NCBI GenBank assembly: GCA_963753545.1
Contig: CAVWCQ010000008.1
Location: forward strand, 186,001 to 250,000
DNA from: CAVWCQ01 sp963753545
GTDB taxonomy: Bacteria; Chloroflexota; Anaerolineae; Aggregatilineales; Aggregatilineaceae
Length of the DNA stretch: 64,000 nt
Reading direction: 5' to 3'
The notes beneath the pieces were generated by a model. It ran no database searches. It had not been told where the DNA came from and saw only the letters and a list, made by a program, of their open reading frames with translations. This document shows, piece after piece, positions 25,680 to 35,335 of this stretch. Position 1 is the stretch's first letter. The number at the start of each line of letters is the position of its first letter. The position numbers and the translations under genes are program-made.

Positions 25680-27743
25680 GAAGCGTTTCCTTTCCAGCGG
25701 TAGAGAATGTACAGCGGCTCACCGTCGTCATTCGCCCCGCGCCAGAGTTCCACTAGCTGATCCGCGACAAACTGATCCCAGGCGGTCCAGTCCGTATCAT
25801 CGTACAAATCCTGGTTGTCTTCCTCGTACTCGCGCCCGAATTCGTAGACGAGCAGATAATCCGCGCCATCCGCTTTCCACTGATCGGCAATCGCCGCCGT
25901 GCTGCCGCCATCGATCACGCGCCGGGCATGATACCAGGCATCCATCAGCGAATCGGGGCGGCAGGCTATCGCTACGTCACAGTAAAGCGAACGCGGCTCC
26001 CACAGCAGCCAGACATCCGCGCCTACCGGCAGATTATCGTTGATTTGCTGCATAGCCTCGTAATGCCAGCCAAGCTGATCCTCTAAAAAGCTGTCCCAAT
26101 AGCCCTCATCGCCGGAATAATATCTGCCAACGCCGCGCCCCAATACGGAGCGCCCCGTGCTGATCAGCGTGAAGGCGACAACCAACCCGACCATCGCCCG
26201 CACCACAAAGCCCAGGTTGAGCGGCTTTTCGGGCAGCAAACGCAGCGAATCGAGGGCGATGGCAGCGGCGATAGCCAGCAGGGGGAACAGGTAGAGCACC
26301 AGCCGCGTTTGCAGATTGATGTACGATCCGAAGGCGGCCAGGATAATCCACAAGGCGGCGATGATCCCTGCCAGAGCCAGCACGCGGCGGAGCATAATTC
26401 GCTGATCCTCGTCCAGCCGCTTCCAGGTGATGACCAGCAGCGGCAGCAGGATCAGGAACAGCGGCCCAATATCCGCGCCATAACTGCCCGCGCCTTCCAG
26501 CCCAAAGATCGTGGCGAGCGGCGGCATGAACGGAATTTGCCACGCCGTGCGGGTATGGTAAATCAGCCCGGAGCCGGGATTGCTGTACCAGTCCTGCCGG
26601 ATGGAATCCATATCAGCGGACTCGAAAAAGAATGGGTAGACGGGGTTGTGATACCAGATGGCGTTGCGGACCAGCCAGGGCAAAAAGACCAGCGCCGCTA
26701 TCCCGCCAAAAATGAGAGCGCGCCGCAAAATCACCCGCACGCCATCTTTGCGGCTCTGCCACAGCACAAGCAATCCCAGCGCGACTCCAAGCGGAAACGC
26801 CGTGTATTTTGTGCCCAGCGCCAGCCCGCTGACCGCGCCGATTAGAAACAGGTAGCCGTTATTGGTGCGCGCCGCTTCCCATTTTTCGAGCGCGATCAGG
26901 CCGATCACGGCCAGCCCCAGCAGCATCAGATCGACGTAGGCGAAGGTCATTTCTTCCCAGATCGTCGCGGCGGCCAGCAGCACCGCAGCCGATATCCAGC
27001 CTGCGCTGCGCCCCGCATGGCGTGCGGTATAACTCCCGGTGATTGCGAGCACCAGCAGACCGATCAAACAATGCAGAACACCGCCGAAGGTGAGACCCCC
27101 GCCGAGTCGCCATCCCGCCCGCGTAAAGCGTATCGACCAGCGCCGGGAAGCCGAGGAAATGATTATACGGCACGGCATACAAGCGCCCATGATCCACCCA
27201 GCGCTGCGGCCCGGCGAGATGGTAGGTCAGCACATCCCACTTGGTTGGCGGCAGGGTGGAGAGGATCAGCGCCAGCCCGATCAGGATCAGCACACTCCAG
27301 GCGATCAGCCATTCCAGACCGCGCTCTGGAAGTCCGCCGTGTGCCCAGCCCCACGCATCGCGGACCCAGCCGATCAGTTCGCGCCGGGTGAGGGCAGCGA
27401 CAAGCAAGAGCAGGGCGATCAAACTGAGCGGGTGCAGCCAGATCGAACCAACCCCCAGGATCAGTAGGGACAGCACGCCCAATCCAATCAGCGCCTGACT
27501 CGCCAGCCGTTCGCCCACCGAGCCAAGATCGAGCCGCCGCAGAAGCCGCCGTCCCAGCCCGCCCGCGACGATCACAAACAGCGCCGCCAGTGCGATATCA
27601 AAGATCGCGCCGCCAACCGCATGCGCCAAAGCAGGCGTGATAGGCTTGTGTACCCAATAATACAGGCCCAAAATGAGCGCGGTCCAGAAGATCGCGCTCA
27701 CGAGAGTGCCTGCGTTGAGACGGGTTGGTCTGGCTTCGTTCAT
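25676..27743 (-). CDS. Polytopic glycosyltransferase-like membrane protein (one frameshift)
   Basis: About 690 residues after repair, with at least ten membrane helices and a large C-terminal soluble part. The first loop carries WDVLTYHLAGPQRW, with the acidic residue expected in GT-C type (family 39/PMT-like) enzymes that use lipid-linked sugars; later KYTAFPLGVALGLLVLWQ and FLPWLVRNAIWYHNPVYPFF are typical of this group. The frame breaks at about 27110: LYAGG runs into WRLGGGLTFGGVLHCLIG in the next frame. ATG overlaps the purC stop and the stop overlaps the purD start. Why a sugar transferase sits within a purine operon is unclear. Confidence 0.75.
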
Positions 27744-28714
27744 TGGCCAACGATTTGCGCGTAGTGCAGGGCAACGATAATCCGCTTATGGGCCGGGTAG
27801 CTGGCTGGGAGGAAGGCCTTACCTGTCAGCATTTCAAAGACGCGCTGGTAACGCTGGCTGATGGTGATCGTCATATCCTCAGTCAGAGGAGGCAGTTCAC
27901 CCGCGTCGCCATAACCCTGCGCCTGATACCACAGCCGGACAAATTCCTTGTCGAAATTCTCCGGTTCTTCGCCTTCTTCAAAGCGCTCGTCGTAGGTATC
28001 GGCGCGCCACAAGCGGCTGCTGTCGGGGGTGTGCAGTTCATCGATCAGCACCAGATCTCCGTTGAGGTCCAGGCCAAATTCGTATTTGCTGTCCACCAGA
28101 ATCAAATCGGCCAGGATGCAAAGCTCCTGCCCGCGCAGGAACAGCTTGAGGGCCGTATCCTGGATGCGCTCCCACAGCGCAGGCGAAATACCCATCTGCA
28201 TGATTTCTTCATGCGTCAGCGGGTGATCGTGCTCGCGCCCGAACTCCTTGGAGGTTGCCGTCACAATCGGATTGTCGAGTTCCTGGTTCTTTTGCAGCCC
28301 GTCGGGAAAATCGAGGCCATAGATTTTGCGCGCGCCCAGTTCATACTGCTTCCACAGGCTGGGGGACGTCACGCCGCTGATAAAACCCCGCACCACGACC
28401 GCAATCGGCAGCGGTTTTGCTGTCAGCGCAATCGTCACGTTGGGATCGGGGATGTCGATGACATGATTCGGCACGATATCAGCGGTTTGTTCAAACCACC
28501 ACGATGCCAGTTGGTTCAAAATCTGTCCCTTATAGGGGACCAGACCCACATGCCGGTTAAAAACGCTGAAACGGTCCGAGGAGATGAGCACGCGACGCCC
28601 ATCGGATAGGGCATAGTTGTCCCGAACTTGACCGCGTTCGGCAGTGAGTCCGGGCAAATCTAACAATTCCAGAGCAAGCGGAATCATCGGGCGGATTTGT
28701 CCAGGCGTCAGCAT
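27740..28714 (-). CDS. purC: SAICAR synthetase
   Basis: Joins CAIR and aspartate in purine synthesis. The start at 28714 (MLTPGQIRPM) has GGGAGA; an upstream extension lacks a ribosome site. At about 324 residues it is the long (yeast-like) form. Motifs: GQVRDNYALSDGRRVLISSD, LPIAVVVRGFISGV, LADLILVDSKYEFGLD and LIDELHTPDSSR, the conserved substrate site. It is the first gene of the operon and is coupled to the next by a 4-base overlap. Confidence 0.95.
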   Translation of the reverse strand: MLTPGQIRPMIPLALELLDLPGLTAERGQVRDNYALSDGRRVLISSDRFSVFNRHVGLVPYKGQILNQLASWWFEQTADIVPNHVIDIPDPNVTIALTAKPLPIAVVVRGFISGVTSPSLWKQYELGARKIYGLDFPDGLQKNQELDNPIVTATSKEFGREHDHPLTHEEIMQMGISPALWERIQDTALKLFLRGQELCILADLILVDSKYEFGLDLNGDLVLIDELHTPDSSRLWRADTYDERFEEGEEPENFDKEFVRLWYQAQGYGDAGELPPLTEDMTITISQRYQRVFEMLTGKAFLPASYPAHKRIIVALHYAQIVGQ

Positions 28715-28917
28715 ACTGTTTATCTCCCTTAATGATCGGTCACTGCCAGCGGACTGGCTGTCCGTTGGCGTCCCTGATAAGTCCCTATCATAATGCCGAA
28801 TGGGCCTGGAGGGAAATCCGAAAATGCCAAACATAAAAAGTTGTAATGAGGCGACCCGCGTTGCAGGGCTGGCTCGACACAAGAATCAGATGGGCTTTAT
28901 CAACGAGGATATCTCCG

Positions 28918-29091
28918 ATGGCAGCACAGCAGCGTTCGATCAATATGGATTACCTGTTCAGGACACAACGCGCTCCCCGCATCGAGTTCTGGCGCAAGAA
29001 CGAGGATGGCACCTGCACCCGGCTCGTCGATGGATTGACCATACCGGCAGAGGAATATGATCGAAAACTGCCGCCGCGCCGGATGAACTAG
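28918..29091 (+). CDS. Small hypothetical protein
   Basis: 57 residues starting MAAQQRSINMDYLFRTQRAP, with GAGGATAT before the ATG. Mostly polar, with PRIEFWRKNEDGTCTRLVDG in the middle, suggesting a small beta-rich domain. It lies divergent from purC. No family is recognised; an upstream ATG at 28846 lacks a ribosome site. Confidence 0.5.
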   Translation: MAAQQRSINMDYLFRTQRAPRIEFWRKNEDGTCTRLVDGLTIPAEEYDRKLPPRRMN

Positions 29092-29103
29092 GTCCAGAGC
29101 CGT

Positions 29104-29400
29104 TTAATCTCGCCACTTGCTCGTTTTTTCGTCAATCGTCATGCCGCCGTTCGCTCCATCCGCGATCTTGATGATCGTCACGAGATGACCTGCTCCAGCT
29201 TCCAGGCAGGCGAGATGGGCGGCTTTGGCGGCGGCAAATGCTTCTTCAAATGGTCCCTCGATGGTCGTTTCCAGCGGTCCGACTTCGTATTTTAAGCCGC
29301 TGGCGATAATCGCTTCAATCGCCTTGTCGATAGCAGGCAGAGCGTTTTCGGTCAGCGGCAGCACCTGCACGCCGATATTCACAATTCGTTTGGGGTCCAC
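29104..29400 (-). CDS. MTH1187-family thiamine-binding protein
   Basis: About 98 residues from GTG at 29400, with AGGAG that overlaps the stop of the upstream kinase gene. Family features: VNIGVQVLPLTENALPAIDK, YEVGPLETTIEGPFEEAF and HLVTIIKIAD. Members form ferredoxin-like tetramers that bind thiamine-type ligands. Cotranscription with the kinase is likely. Confidence 0.78.
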   Translation of the reverse strand: MDPKRIVNIGVQVLPLTENALPAIDKAIEAIIASGLKYEVGPLETTIEGPFEEAFAAAKAAHLACLEAGAGHLVTIIKIADGANGGMTIDEKTSKWRD

Positions 29401-29413
29401 AGGTTGGTTTCTC

Positions 29414-32362
29414 CTATTGCAGCGGATCACCGATCAGCCGCACCACGCCGTCATGGGACAAAATCCAGAGCGCACCGTCGGAGGTGCGATACAGGCGGCG
29501 TAAGATTACCGTTCCCACCCCTTCATTGCCAAATGCATACCAGCCCTTATCGTCAAGGCGATACAATCCACCGTAAAACGAGGCGACCCAGGTCACGTCG
29601 CCAGCGGAGACGATGCCCAGGATCGGGGTGAAGATGGGGCCGCCTTCTTCTTCCGTGACGGGTGTCCAGACGGAGCCGTCCCAATGGTAGAGGAAGCCGT
29701 CCGTCCCTACCCACATCCCGCCCTGTCCATCATCCGCCATCGATAGGACCGCACGTTCCTCCTGCCGGAACGGAGCGCCTATCTGCCCCATCACTGTCCA
29801 GGTTGTGCCATCGAAGCGGGTGACTCCGATAGGTGTATCCCCATTCTCCGCGCCCATACCCACCCACAGCGCACCCGCTGAGTCAAAGTGCAGGGCATAC
29901 ACGGTGCCGCCCGGCAGATCGGAGACATGAGTCCAGGAGCCATCCGCCGTATTAAGGCGATCCAACCCCTCCATTGTGCCGATCCACAGCAGGTCCGGCT
30001 GGTTCGGATCAACAGCCAGCGTGAGGACTCTCAGCGAGGACAGCCCTGGCGAATCCGGCCTGAACTGCTGGACCACTGCGCCATCTGCCCACTGAATCAG
30101 ACCGTCTCCCGTCGCCAGCCAGAGGGTGCTGCCCAGCATGGCCATGTCGTTGATTTCGACCTGAAGATCGGCCTTATTGGTCCACGTCCCATCCTTGAAC
30201 GCTGCCAGGATGCCGAAATCGCTGGCAAACCACAGCGTTCCATCGGCGGCTTCGGCCATCGCTCGCAGGCTGTTGGTGGGCGGCTCGTTGTCGATGGTGA
30301 AGGAAATCCAGCGGTGACCGTCATATTGGACCAGGGCCAATTCAGTGGTGAGCCAGATCGTTCCATTTTTATCTTGCACCAGGGCGTGATAGGTAATGCC
30401 AGGAATGCCCTGTTCGCGGGTAAACGTCGTGCGCTGCCCGGTCACGCCGTCGATCAACAGCAGCGTATCAAAACCCACCATCCACAGGTTGCCTGACGAA
30501 TCACGCAGCAGATCCATCAGCGGCACAGGAACCCAGTTATCCACCGGAATCCACACCGGATCGTGGGCGCTGTCAACAGGCGGCATCAGGTGCAGCGTGT
30601 AGGTCTGGTATTGTGGCGAGGTGTAGAGATTGACCCACAGCGACCCGTCTGCCGGGTCTTCGTGCAGATGGATCACGTCGTATTCTTCCTGTTCCAGGGC
30701 GATCAGATCAGCAGGGAGCGGAACAGCCACCCACTGCCCACCATTGAGGCGCATCAAGCCATGCGGGCCGCCTGCCCACAGCGTTCCATCCTTCGTTCGC
30801 TGAAGAGACCACAGGCGATCCCCAATCACTTCCAGGCCCGCCGAAGGGACAGTCGGTGAGGAAACCCATTCCTGCCCGTCCCACTGTTCAATATAGCTGT
30901 CAAAGGTCGCCGCCAGCAGCGTACCGTCGGCTTCGGGCAGCAAATCCCACACGTAATCGGAGCGCAGAGAACTGTTGCCCGAGTTGAATGTCTCGATCTG
31001 ATCCGGTTTGCCGTCCGCGCCACTATGCAGCCGGATCAGACCCGGTTGATCGCTGCCGCCGCCGATCCACAGATAGCCTGCCTGGTCCATAACCATCGTC
31101 TGGATGCTGTGATAGGGCAGTCCATCGGTAGCGGTGTATTTGGTGTAGCTGGAAGCATCAGCCGCCCAGTGGACCAGCCCGCCGTCACTGGACATCCACA
31201 GCCCGCTATCCGCGCTGATCAACTGGCGGTTATCCGGCTCGGTGCTGGTCGTGCTGGTGTAGATCGTCCAGGTGGACGTAACGTCTGATCCGGCTGAACT
31301 CTGTGCGGCGGTGGTTGGTACATTGGATTTCTCCTTTGTCTGGTCCCTGTTCCCGCTGAACAGAACAATTCCCCCAATAACGACAGCGGCAATCAGCAGC
31401 AGGCCAACAGGCAGCAGCCAGCGGATTTTGCGCGTTGAGACCGGGACAGACGGCTCGATTTTTTGTGTCGCACTGGGAAGCGTTGTATCGAGAGGGATGG
31501 GGGGCACACGCAGCCCGGCGGTGCGTTTCTCGCTGATGCTGGTCATCGCGTCGCGCAGCGCATCCGACATATCGCGAGCGGTCTGGTAGCGCTCGTCGGG
31601 ATTTTTCGCCAGGGCGCGCAGCACGACCTGTTCAACCGCTTCGGGAATCGCCGGATTGAGGGCGCGCGGGGAGGGCAGCGGCTCCTGCATGTGTTTAAAG
31701 ACAACAGCAACGGGTGTTTCCGCGTCGAACGGCACGCGTCCCGTCAGCATTTCGTAGAGCACGATGCCCAGCGAATAAAGATCGCTGCGGGCATCGACGG
31801 GCATTCCGGCGCATTGCTCCGGCGACATATAGGCGGGCGTGCCGATGATGGCTCCGGTCCCGGTAAACTGGTTGGTGGGGCCTGCCGCCAGCTTGGCGAT
31901 GCCAAAATCGGTGAGATAGGCGTGATTCTCATCCCCAATCAGGACATTGGAGGATTTTACGTCACGGTAAATCACGCCGCGTTCATGGGCATAGCCGAGC
32001 GCGCCCGCGATCTGAGTCAGGTAATCCACCGCGTCTTGAAGGGGCAGGGGAGCGTCTTTGATGCGGTCCTTCAGCGTGCCGGAACCGACATAACGCATGA
32101 CAAGGTAGGTGTAGCCTTCCTGCGTGCCAAAATCGTGCACAGGCAGGATATGTTTGTGTTCGAGCTTCGCCAGCGTGCGCGCTTCTTGCTCAAAGCGCCC
32201 GATAAAGGTCGGGTCTTCGGCCAACTGGCGCGGCAGCACTTTGATGGCTACAAAGCGATCCATACTGGCCTGATAGGCTTTGTAGACGGTTGCCATGCCG
32301 CCCAAACCGATCTGTTCTATCACCTGGTAATTGCCCAGCATCTGCCCGATCAGATCAGCCAT
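29414..32362 (-). CDS. Ser/Thr protein kinase with extracellular beta-propeller
   Basis: A 982-residue protein. Residues 12-275 are a Hanks-type kinase: glycine loop GLGGMATVYKA, Lys41, Glu60, catalytic loop VIYRDVKSSN (Tyr replaces the His of HRD; Asp134) and DFG at 152-154. One membrane helix is at about 317-339 (WLLPVGLLLIAAVVIGGIVL). Residues 360-982 are an extracellular propeller of repeated units with LWIGGG, LWAGG, LWMVG, LWFAS, LWIGT, LWVGM and MWVGTDG cores, like the sensor regions of hybrid two-component proteins. It should sense an external ligand and phosphorylate cytoplasmic targets. GGGAGGTGCG precedes the ATG. Confidence 0.92.
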   Translation of the reverse strand: MADLIGQMLGNYQVIEQIGLGGMATVYKAYQASMDRFVAIKVLPRQLAEDPTFIGRFEQEARTLAKLEHKHILPVHDFGTQEGYTYLVMRYVGSGTLKDRIKDAPLPLQDAVDYLTQIAGALGYAHERGVIYRDVKSSNVLIGDENHAYLTDFGIAKLAAGPTNQFTGTGAIIGTPAYMSPEQCAGMPVDARSDLYSLGIVLYEMLTGRVPFDAETPVAVVFKHMQEPLPSPRALNPAIPEAVEQVVLRALAKNPDERYQTARDMSDALRDAMTSISEKRTAGLRVPPIPLDTTLPSATQKIEPSVPVSTRKIRWLLPVGLLLIAAVVIGGIVLFSGNRDQTKEKSNVPTTAAQSSAGSDVTSTWTIYTSTTSTEPDNRQLISADSGLWMSSDGGLVHWAADASSYTKYTATDGLPYHSIQTMVMDQAGYLWIGGGSDQPGLIRLHSGADGKPDQIETFNSGNSSLRSDYVWDLLPEADGTLLAATFDSYIEQWDGQEWVSSPTVPSAGLEVIGDRLWSLQRTKDGTLWAGGPHGLMRLNGGQWVAVPLPADLIALEQEEYDVIHLHEDPADGSLWVNLYTSPQYQTYTLHLMPPVDSAHDPVWIPVDNWVPVPLMDLLRDSSGNLWMVGFDTLLLIDGVTGQRTTFTREQGIPGITYHALVQDKNGTIWLTTELALVQYDGHRWISFTIDNEPPTNSLRAMAEAADGTLWFASDFGILAAFKDGTWTNKADLQVEINDMAMLGSTLWLATGDGLIQWADGAVVQQFRPDSPGLSSLRVLTLAVDPNQPDLLWIGTMEGLDRLNTADGSWTHVSDLPGGTVYALHFDSAGALWVGMGAENGDTPIGVTRFDGTTWTVMGQIGAPFRQEERAVLSMADDGQGGMWVGTDGFLYHWDGSVWTPVTEEEGGPIFTPILGIVSAGDVTWVASFYGGLYRLDDKGWYAFGNEGVGTVILRRLYRTSDGALWILSHDGVVRLIGDPLQ

Positions 32363-32495
32363 CGCCGCACCTCCCTGTGAACGCCGTTCATCCTCATTAT
32401 ATGATCAAGTATGATTTTTGCGGCGGCGCGCAACTTGATCGAAATGAGCCTCGTAGTATTGAGTAGATAAACGAATTCAATGCTAGGAGATACCA

Positions 32496-32681
32496 ATGAA
32501 CCTCGATAACCTGCCTTCCGTTCGATCTCTGATGAAACTGATCATCGTCCTGCTCCTGGCCCTGATTGTGCTGGGCCTCGTGCTCGCCATCCTGAAGATG
32601 CTCATGCCGCTGCTCGTTGTTGCCCTGATCATTGCGGGCGGGCTGTACCTCTTCAACCAGCTTCAGAAGAAAGCAGCCTGA
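32496..32681 (+). CDS. Small membrane protein
   Basis: 61 residues with one long or two closely spaced hydrophobic helices (LIIVLLLALIVLGLVLAIL and LLVVALIIAGGLYLF) and a short basic end. TAGGAGAT precedes the ATG. It is divergent from the kinase gene. Function unknown. Confidence 0.65.
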   Translation: MNLDNLPSVRSLMKLIIVLLLALIVLGLVLAILKMLMPLLVVALIIAGGLYLFNQLQKKAA

Positions 32682-32764
32682 TCAAATCCTCTCGTCCACG
32701 ATACCGCCCCACCAGGGGCGGTTTTTGTTTTCGGCTGCGTGGGTTGTTCGCAGGTTCACCGTCG

Positions 32765-32792
32765 TTGACACCCGATGTCGCTATGGTATAAT
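32765..32792 (+). promoter_or_regulatory. Consensus promoter of the LysM protein gene
   Basis: TTGACA and TATAAT, both perfect, with a 16-base spacer. Transcription should start near 32799. Confidence 0.85.
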
Positions 32793-32803
32793 CCGCGCCG
32801 CTT

Positions 32804-32840
32804 GCAAGGACGCCCTGCCAGGGGCGTTTTGTTGCCTTGC
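32804..32840 (+). promoter_or_regulatory. Structured 5' leader with terminator-like hairpin
   Basis: An inner hairpin CGCCCT-GCC-AGGGGCG followed by TTTTGTT resembles an intrinsic terminator. An outer pair, GCAAGG (32804) and CCTTGC (32835), can close around it. The element lies between the consensus promoter and the ribosome site (AAGGAG at about 32848) and could attenuate transcription. Confidence 0.5.
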
Positions 32841-32860
32841 GGGGACGAAGGAGTTTTGAG

Positions 32861-34777
32861 ATGATTAAAAAGCGACATTTTTGGATGATCGGCCTGCTGA
32901 TAGCGGTTCTGCTGGGCGGGGTCGTTCCTCAACAGCCAGCCCAGGCGCAGGATACCACGAATTTGTTGGTGAACGGCGGCATGGAACGGCCCTATTATGG
33001 ACAGAGCGGTCTTTCGACACGCACCGCTCCCCAGGGTTGGTCGATGTGGGTGAATAACAGCGCTCCCGAAGCGTTTCCCCACAACGATAGGGTGCAGGTG
33101 CGAGACGGCGAAGTGTCGTGGAACATGCACCAGGGCTACGCGCCATTCACTGCCGCGGGCGTTCAGACTGTTGGCGGCCTGAACAAAGGCGATACCCTGA
33201 CCTTGACCGCGTATGGCTGGGTGTATACCTGCAACGATACGACGACCTCCTGCGTGATCCCCGATCCGCCCTATCGTAAATCGGACACCACGGCTGGCGC
33301 TCAGATGAAGGTGGGCATTGATCCCAACGGCGGAATCGATCCTCTGGCGGGTTCTGTGGTCTGGTCGGCCCCAACCGCACCCTATGACCAGTGGGCGCAG
33401 ATGACCGTGACCGCTGCATCAAACGGCAGCAGCGTGACTGTGTTCCTCTACGTGTCGCAAACAACAGGTATGGCCCTGAACCACGCCTATTGGGATCAGG
33501 CGTCACTGGTTCGGGCGGGCGCGGGCGCAGCCCCGGCTAACGCATCTCCGACTCCGGCGGAAGTTCCCTTCGTGGTCCCGCAGACGGTTCAGCCCGACGG
33601 CAGCATTGTTCATACGGTCCAGGCGGGTGACACGCTTTCCTCGATTGCTTATGCTTATGCGAATTATGGCGTCACCAACGCTTCAATCGCGGCGCTGAAC
33701 CCTCCCATGAAGCCCAATACGCGCGTCTTGCAGCTTGGGCAGAAAATTTTGATCCTGCCGCCCGGTTCGGTTGATCCGGCAACAGGACGGCTGCTCCCGG
33801 CTGGATCGGCTGGCGCGGCTCCGGCGGCTGGCTCTTCGACCCCTGGTGGAACGCCCAACCCTGTTGGGACGCCGAACGCAGTTGGAACACCCAAACCAGT
33901 CGGAACGCCTATCCCGGTCCTGCCTACAGCACGCCCCGGGTCTAACTCGTCCAGCGGATCGAATGCGCCGAGCGGGGCGGCTGGCACGCCTGTGGCAATG
34001 GTCCCTGCTACTCAGCAGCCGACAGCCATTGTGGTCGATGTGGTTCAACCTAGCGCCACAACTCAGCCGACTGCGACTACTCAACCCGCGATCCCGCCAA
34101 CCGTCGAGCAGCAGGCCGCGCCGCCTGTCGTAACGGAAGAATCGGCTCCTGTGGTCACCGAAGAAATTGCGCCAATCGTGACCGAGGAAGTGGCCCCTAT
34201 CGAACCGAGTGCAACCCTCGCCCCCTCCGCGACGCCGCAGCAGGTTGCTGCCGCGACAACGGGCGCGCTGTGCATTCTGATGTTTGATGACGCGAACCAG
34301 AATTTCAGCCACGATTCCGAAGAGGCGTCGCTGGCTGGCGGGCAGGTCGAGGTGACTTTGAGCGGCAGCGCCCCCAGCAGCTACGACTACGACAACTCGG
34401 CTGGCCCATTCTGCCTGGATCTTGCGCCGGGTGCGTATCAGGTTCACGCGCTGGCCCCACAGGGTTACGGCATGACCACCACTGATACGGCGATGGTCAA
34501 TCTGGTCAGCGGACGCCGGGTGAGCGTCTCGTTTGGCGGCGCACAGGGATATTCCGCGACTGTTCCGCAGCCTTCCGACGCGCAGTTGACCGGGGAAGCG
34601 CCTCAGGCTGGCGCAGCGGCTCCTGTGGTCGAAGTGGTGGAGAACAACGGCGACGAGGACAAATCGGCCCTGGACCGGATTTATGATAACGCGGGCCTGT
34701 TCGTACTCGGTTTTGCCGGGCTGATCATGGTCAGCGGGACGGTGCTGGTGCTGGCTCTGCGGCGGTTTACGCGGTAG
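32861..34777 (+). CDS. Secreted LysM cell-surface protein with C-terminal anchor
   Basis: The start at 32861 has AAGGAG. The signal peptide (FWMIGLLIAVLLGGVVPQQP) is cut near AQAQ. Residues 30-215 look like a carbohydrate-binding beta-sandwich (LLVNGGMERPYYG; MTVTAASNGSSVTVFLYVSQ). Residues 240-300 are a LysM domain (HTVQAGDTLSSIAYAYANYG; ending GQKILILP) that binds peptidoglycan or related glycans. A long Pro/Thr/Gly-rich stalk with TPNPVGTPN-type repeats follows, then an SdrD-B-like domain (ILMFDDANQNFSHDSEE), and a C-terminal membrane helix (LFVLGFAGLIMVSGTVLVLA) with an RRFTR stop-transfer. It is built as a cell-envelope spanning surface protein. Confidence 0.85.
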   Translation: MIKKRHFWMIGLLIAVLLGGVVPQQPAQAQDTTNLLVNGGMERPYYGQSGLSTRTAPQGWSMWVNNSAPEAFPHNDRVQVRDGEVSWNMHQGYAPFTAAGVQTVGGLNKGDTLTLTAYGWVYTCNDTTTSCVIPDPPYRKSDTTAGAQMKVGIDPNGGIDPLAGSVVWSAPTAPYDQWAQMTVTAASNGSSVTVFLYVSQTTGMALNHAYWDQASLVRAGAGAAPANASPTPAEVPFVVPQTVQPDGSIVHTVQAGDTLSSIAYAYANYGVTNASIAALNPPMKPNTRVLQLGQKILILPPGSVDPATGRLLPAGSAGAAPAAGSSTPGGTPNPVGTPNAVGTPKPVGTPIPVLPTARPGSNSSSGSNAPSGAAGTPVAMVPATQQPTAIVVDVVQPSATTQPTATTQPAIPPTVEQQAAPPVVTEESAPVVTEEIAPIVTEEVAPIEPSATLAPSATPQQVAAATTGALCILMFDDANQNFSHDSEEASLAGGQVEVTLSGSAPSSYDYDNSAGPFCLDLAPGAYQVHALAPQGYGMTTTDTAMVNLVSGRRVSVSFGGAQGYSATVPQPSDAQLTGEAPQAGAAAPVVEVVENNGDEDKSALDRIYDNAGLFVLGFAGLIMVSGTVLVLALRRFTR

Positions 34778-34779
34778 GC

Positions 34780-34850
34780 CCCTCATCCCCGGCTCAGCAA
34801 AAGCGGCTGAGCTTGCCTTCTCCCACATCAAAATAGCGGGGAGAAGGGAG
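34780..34850. repeat. Palindromic intergenic element
   Basis: GGCTCAGC(aaaa)GCGGCTGAGC, then TTCTCCC...GGGAGAAGGG arms. It follows the LysM gene and may end its transcript. Loosely related to 23744-23815. Confidence 0.5.
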
Positions 34851-35002
34851 AAATACTACGATCTTTTGGGGCGGTTCCAGGCAACCGAAGGCTGCACGGA
34901 GCCGCCTCTATTTTTCAATGATGCCAATTAAAACGCCCTATGAAATTGATGTACAATGGCATAAGATCATGAATAATCCTTCCTCTTCGACTGGACAAGG
35001 TA

Positions 35003-35335
35003 ATGTCCAATTTATTTGAGACAACGGACCCGCGAAGCCAACAAGTTATTTGTACTGAGAATACCTGGAATAATCACATCCTTCGTAATCGTCCCTGGAT
35101 GGTCGGATGGGAAGAAGATATACGTAGAACAATCGAGGAACCGTCTATAGGCATCTATCAGGATGCCGATTTTGAAGACCGCAACATTTACTATCGCCTT
35201 CATAAAGGGAAAGACCGTTATATAAAAGTGGTCGTAGCCTTTGACGAGAACGGATTGGGGGAAGTGATTACTGCATTTTCGACTGATACACCGAAGTCAG
35301 GAGAGAAGCTCATATGGCCCGAATCGACCCCCTGA
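35003..35335 (+). CDS. Putative toxin, DUF4258/RelE-like small nuclease type
   Basis: 110 residues. The pattern VICTENTWNNHILRNRPWM, RRTIEEPSIGIYQD, NIYYRLHKGKDRYIKVVVAF and a final EVITAFST strand matches the small RelE/barnase-like nuclease group (DUF4258/PBECR-type). It overlaps the next gene by 22 bases. Local GC is clearly lower than in neighbouring genes. The toxin role is inferred from fold and pairing; no experimental support is visible. Confidence 0.6.
   Translation: MSNLFETTDPRSQQVICTENTWNNHILRNRPWMVGWEEDIRRTIEEPSIGIYQDADFEDRNIYYRLHKGKDRYIKVVVAFDENGLGEVITAFSTDTPKSGEKLIWPESTP

Noticed and set aside
28715..28860. Purine riboswitch upstream of purC
   Set aside because: Only a short GGAC/GTCC pairing is visible; the conserved three-way junction bases are not recognisable.
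33683..34831. 382-residue minus-strand frame
   Set aside because: Opposite the LysM protein; Arg-rich, no ribosome site or motif.
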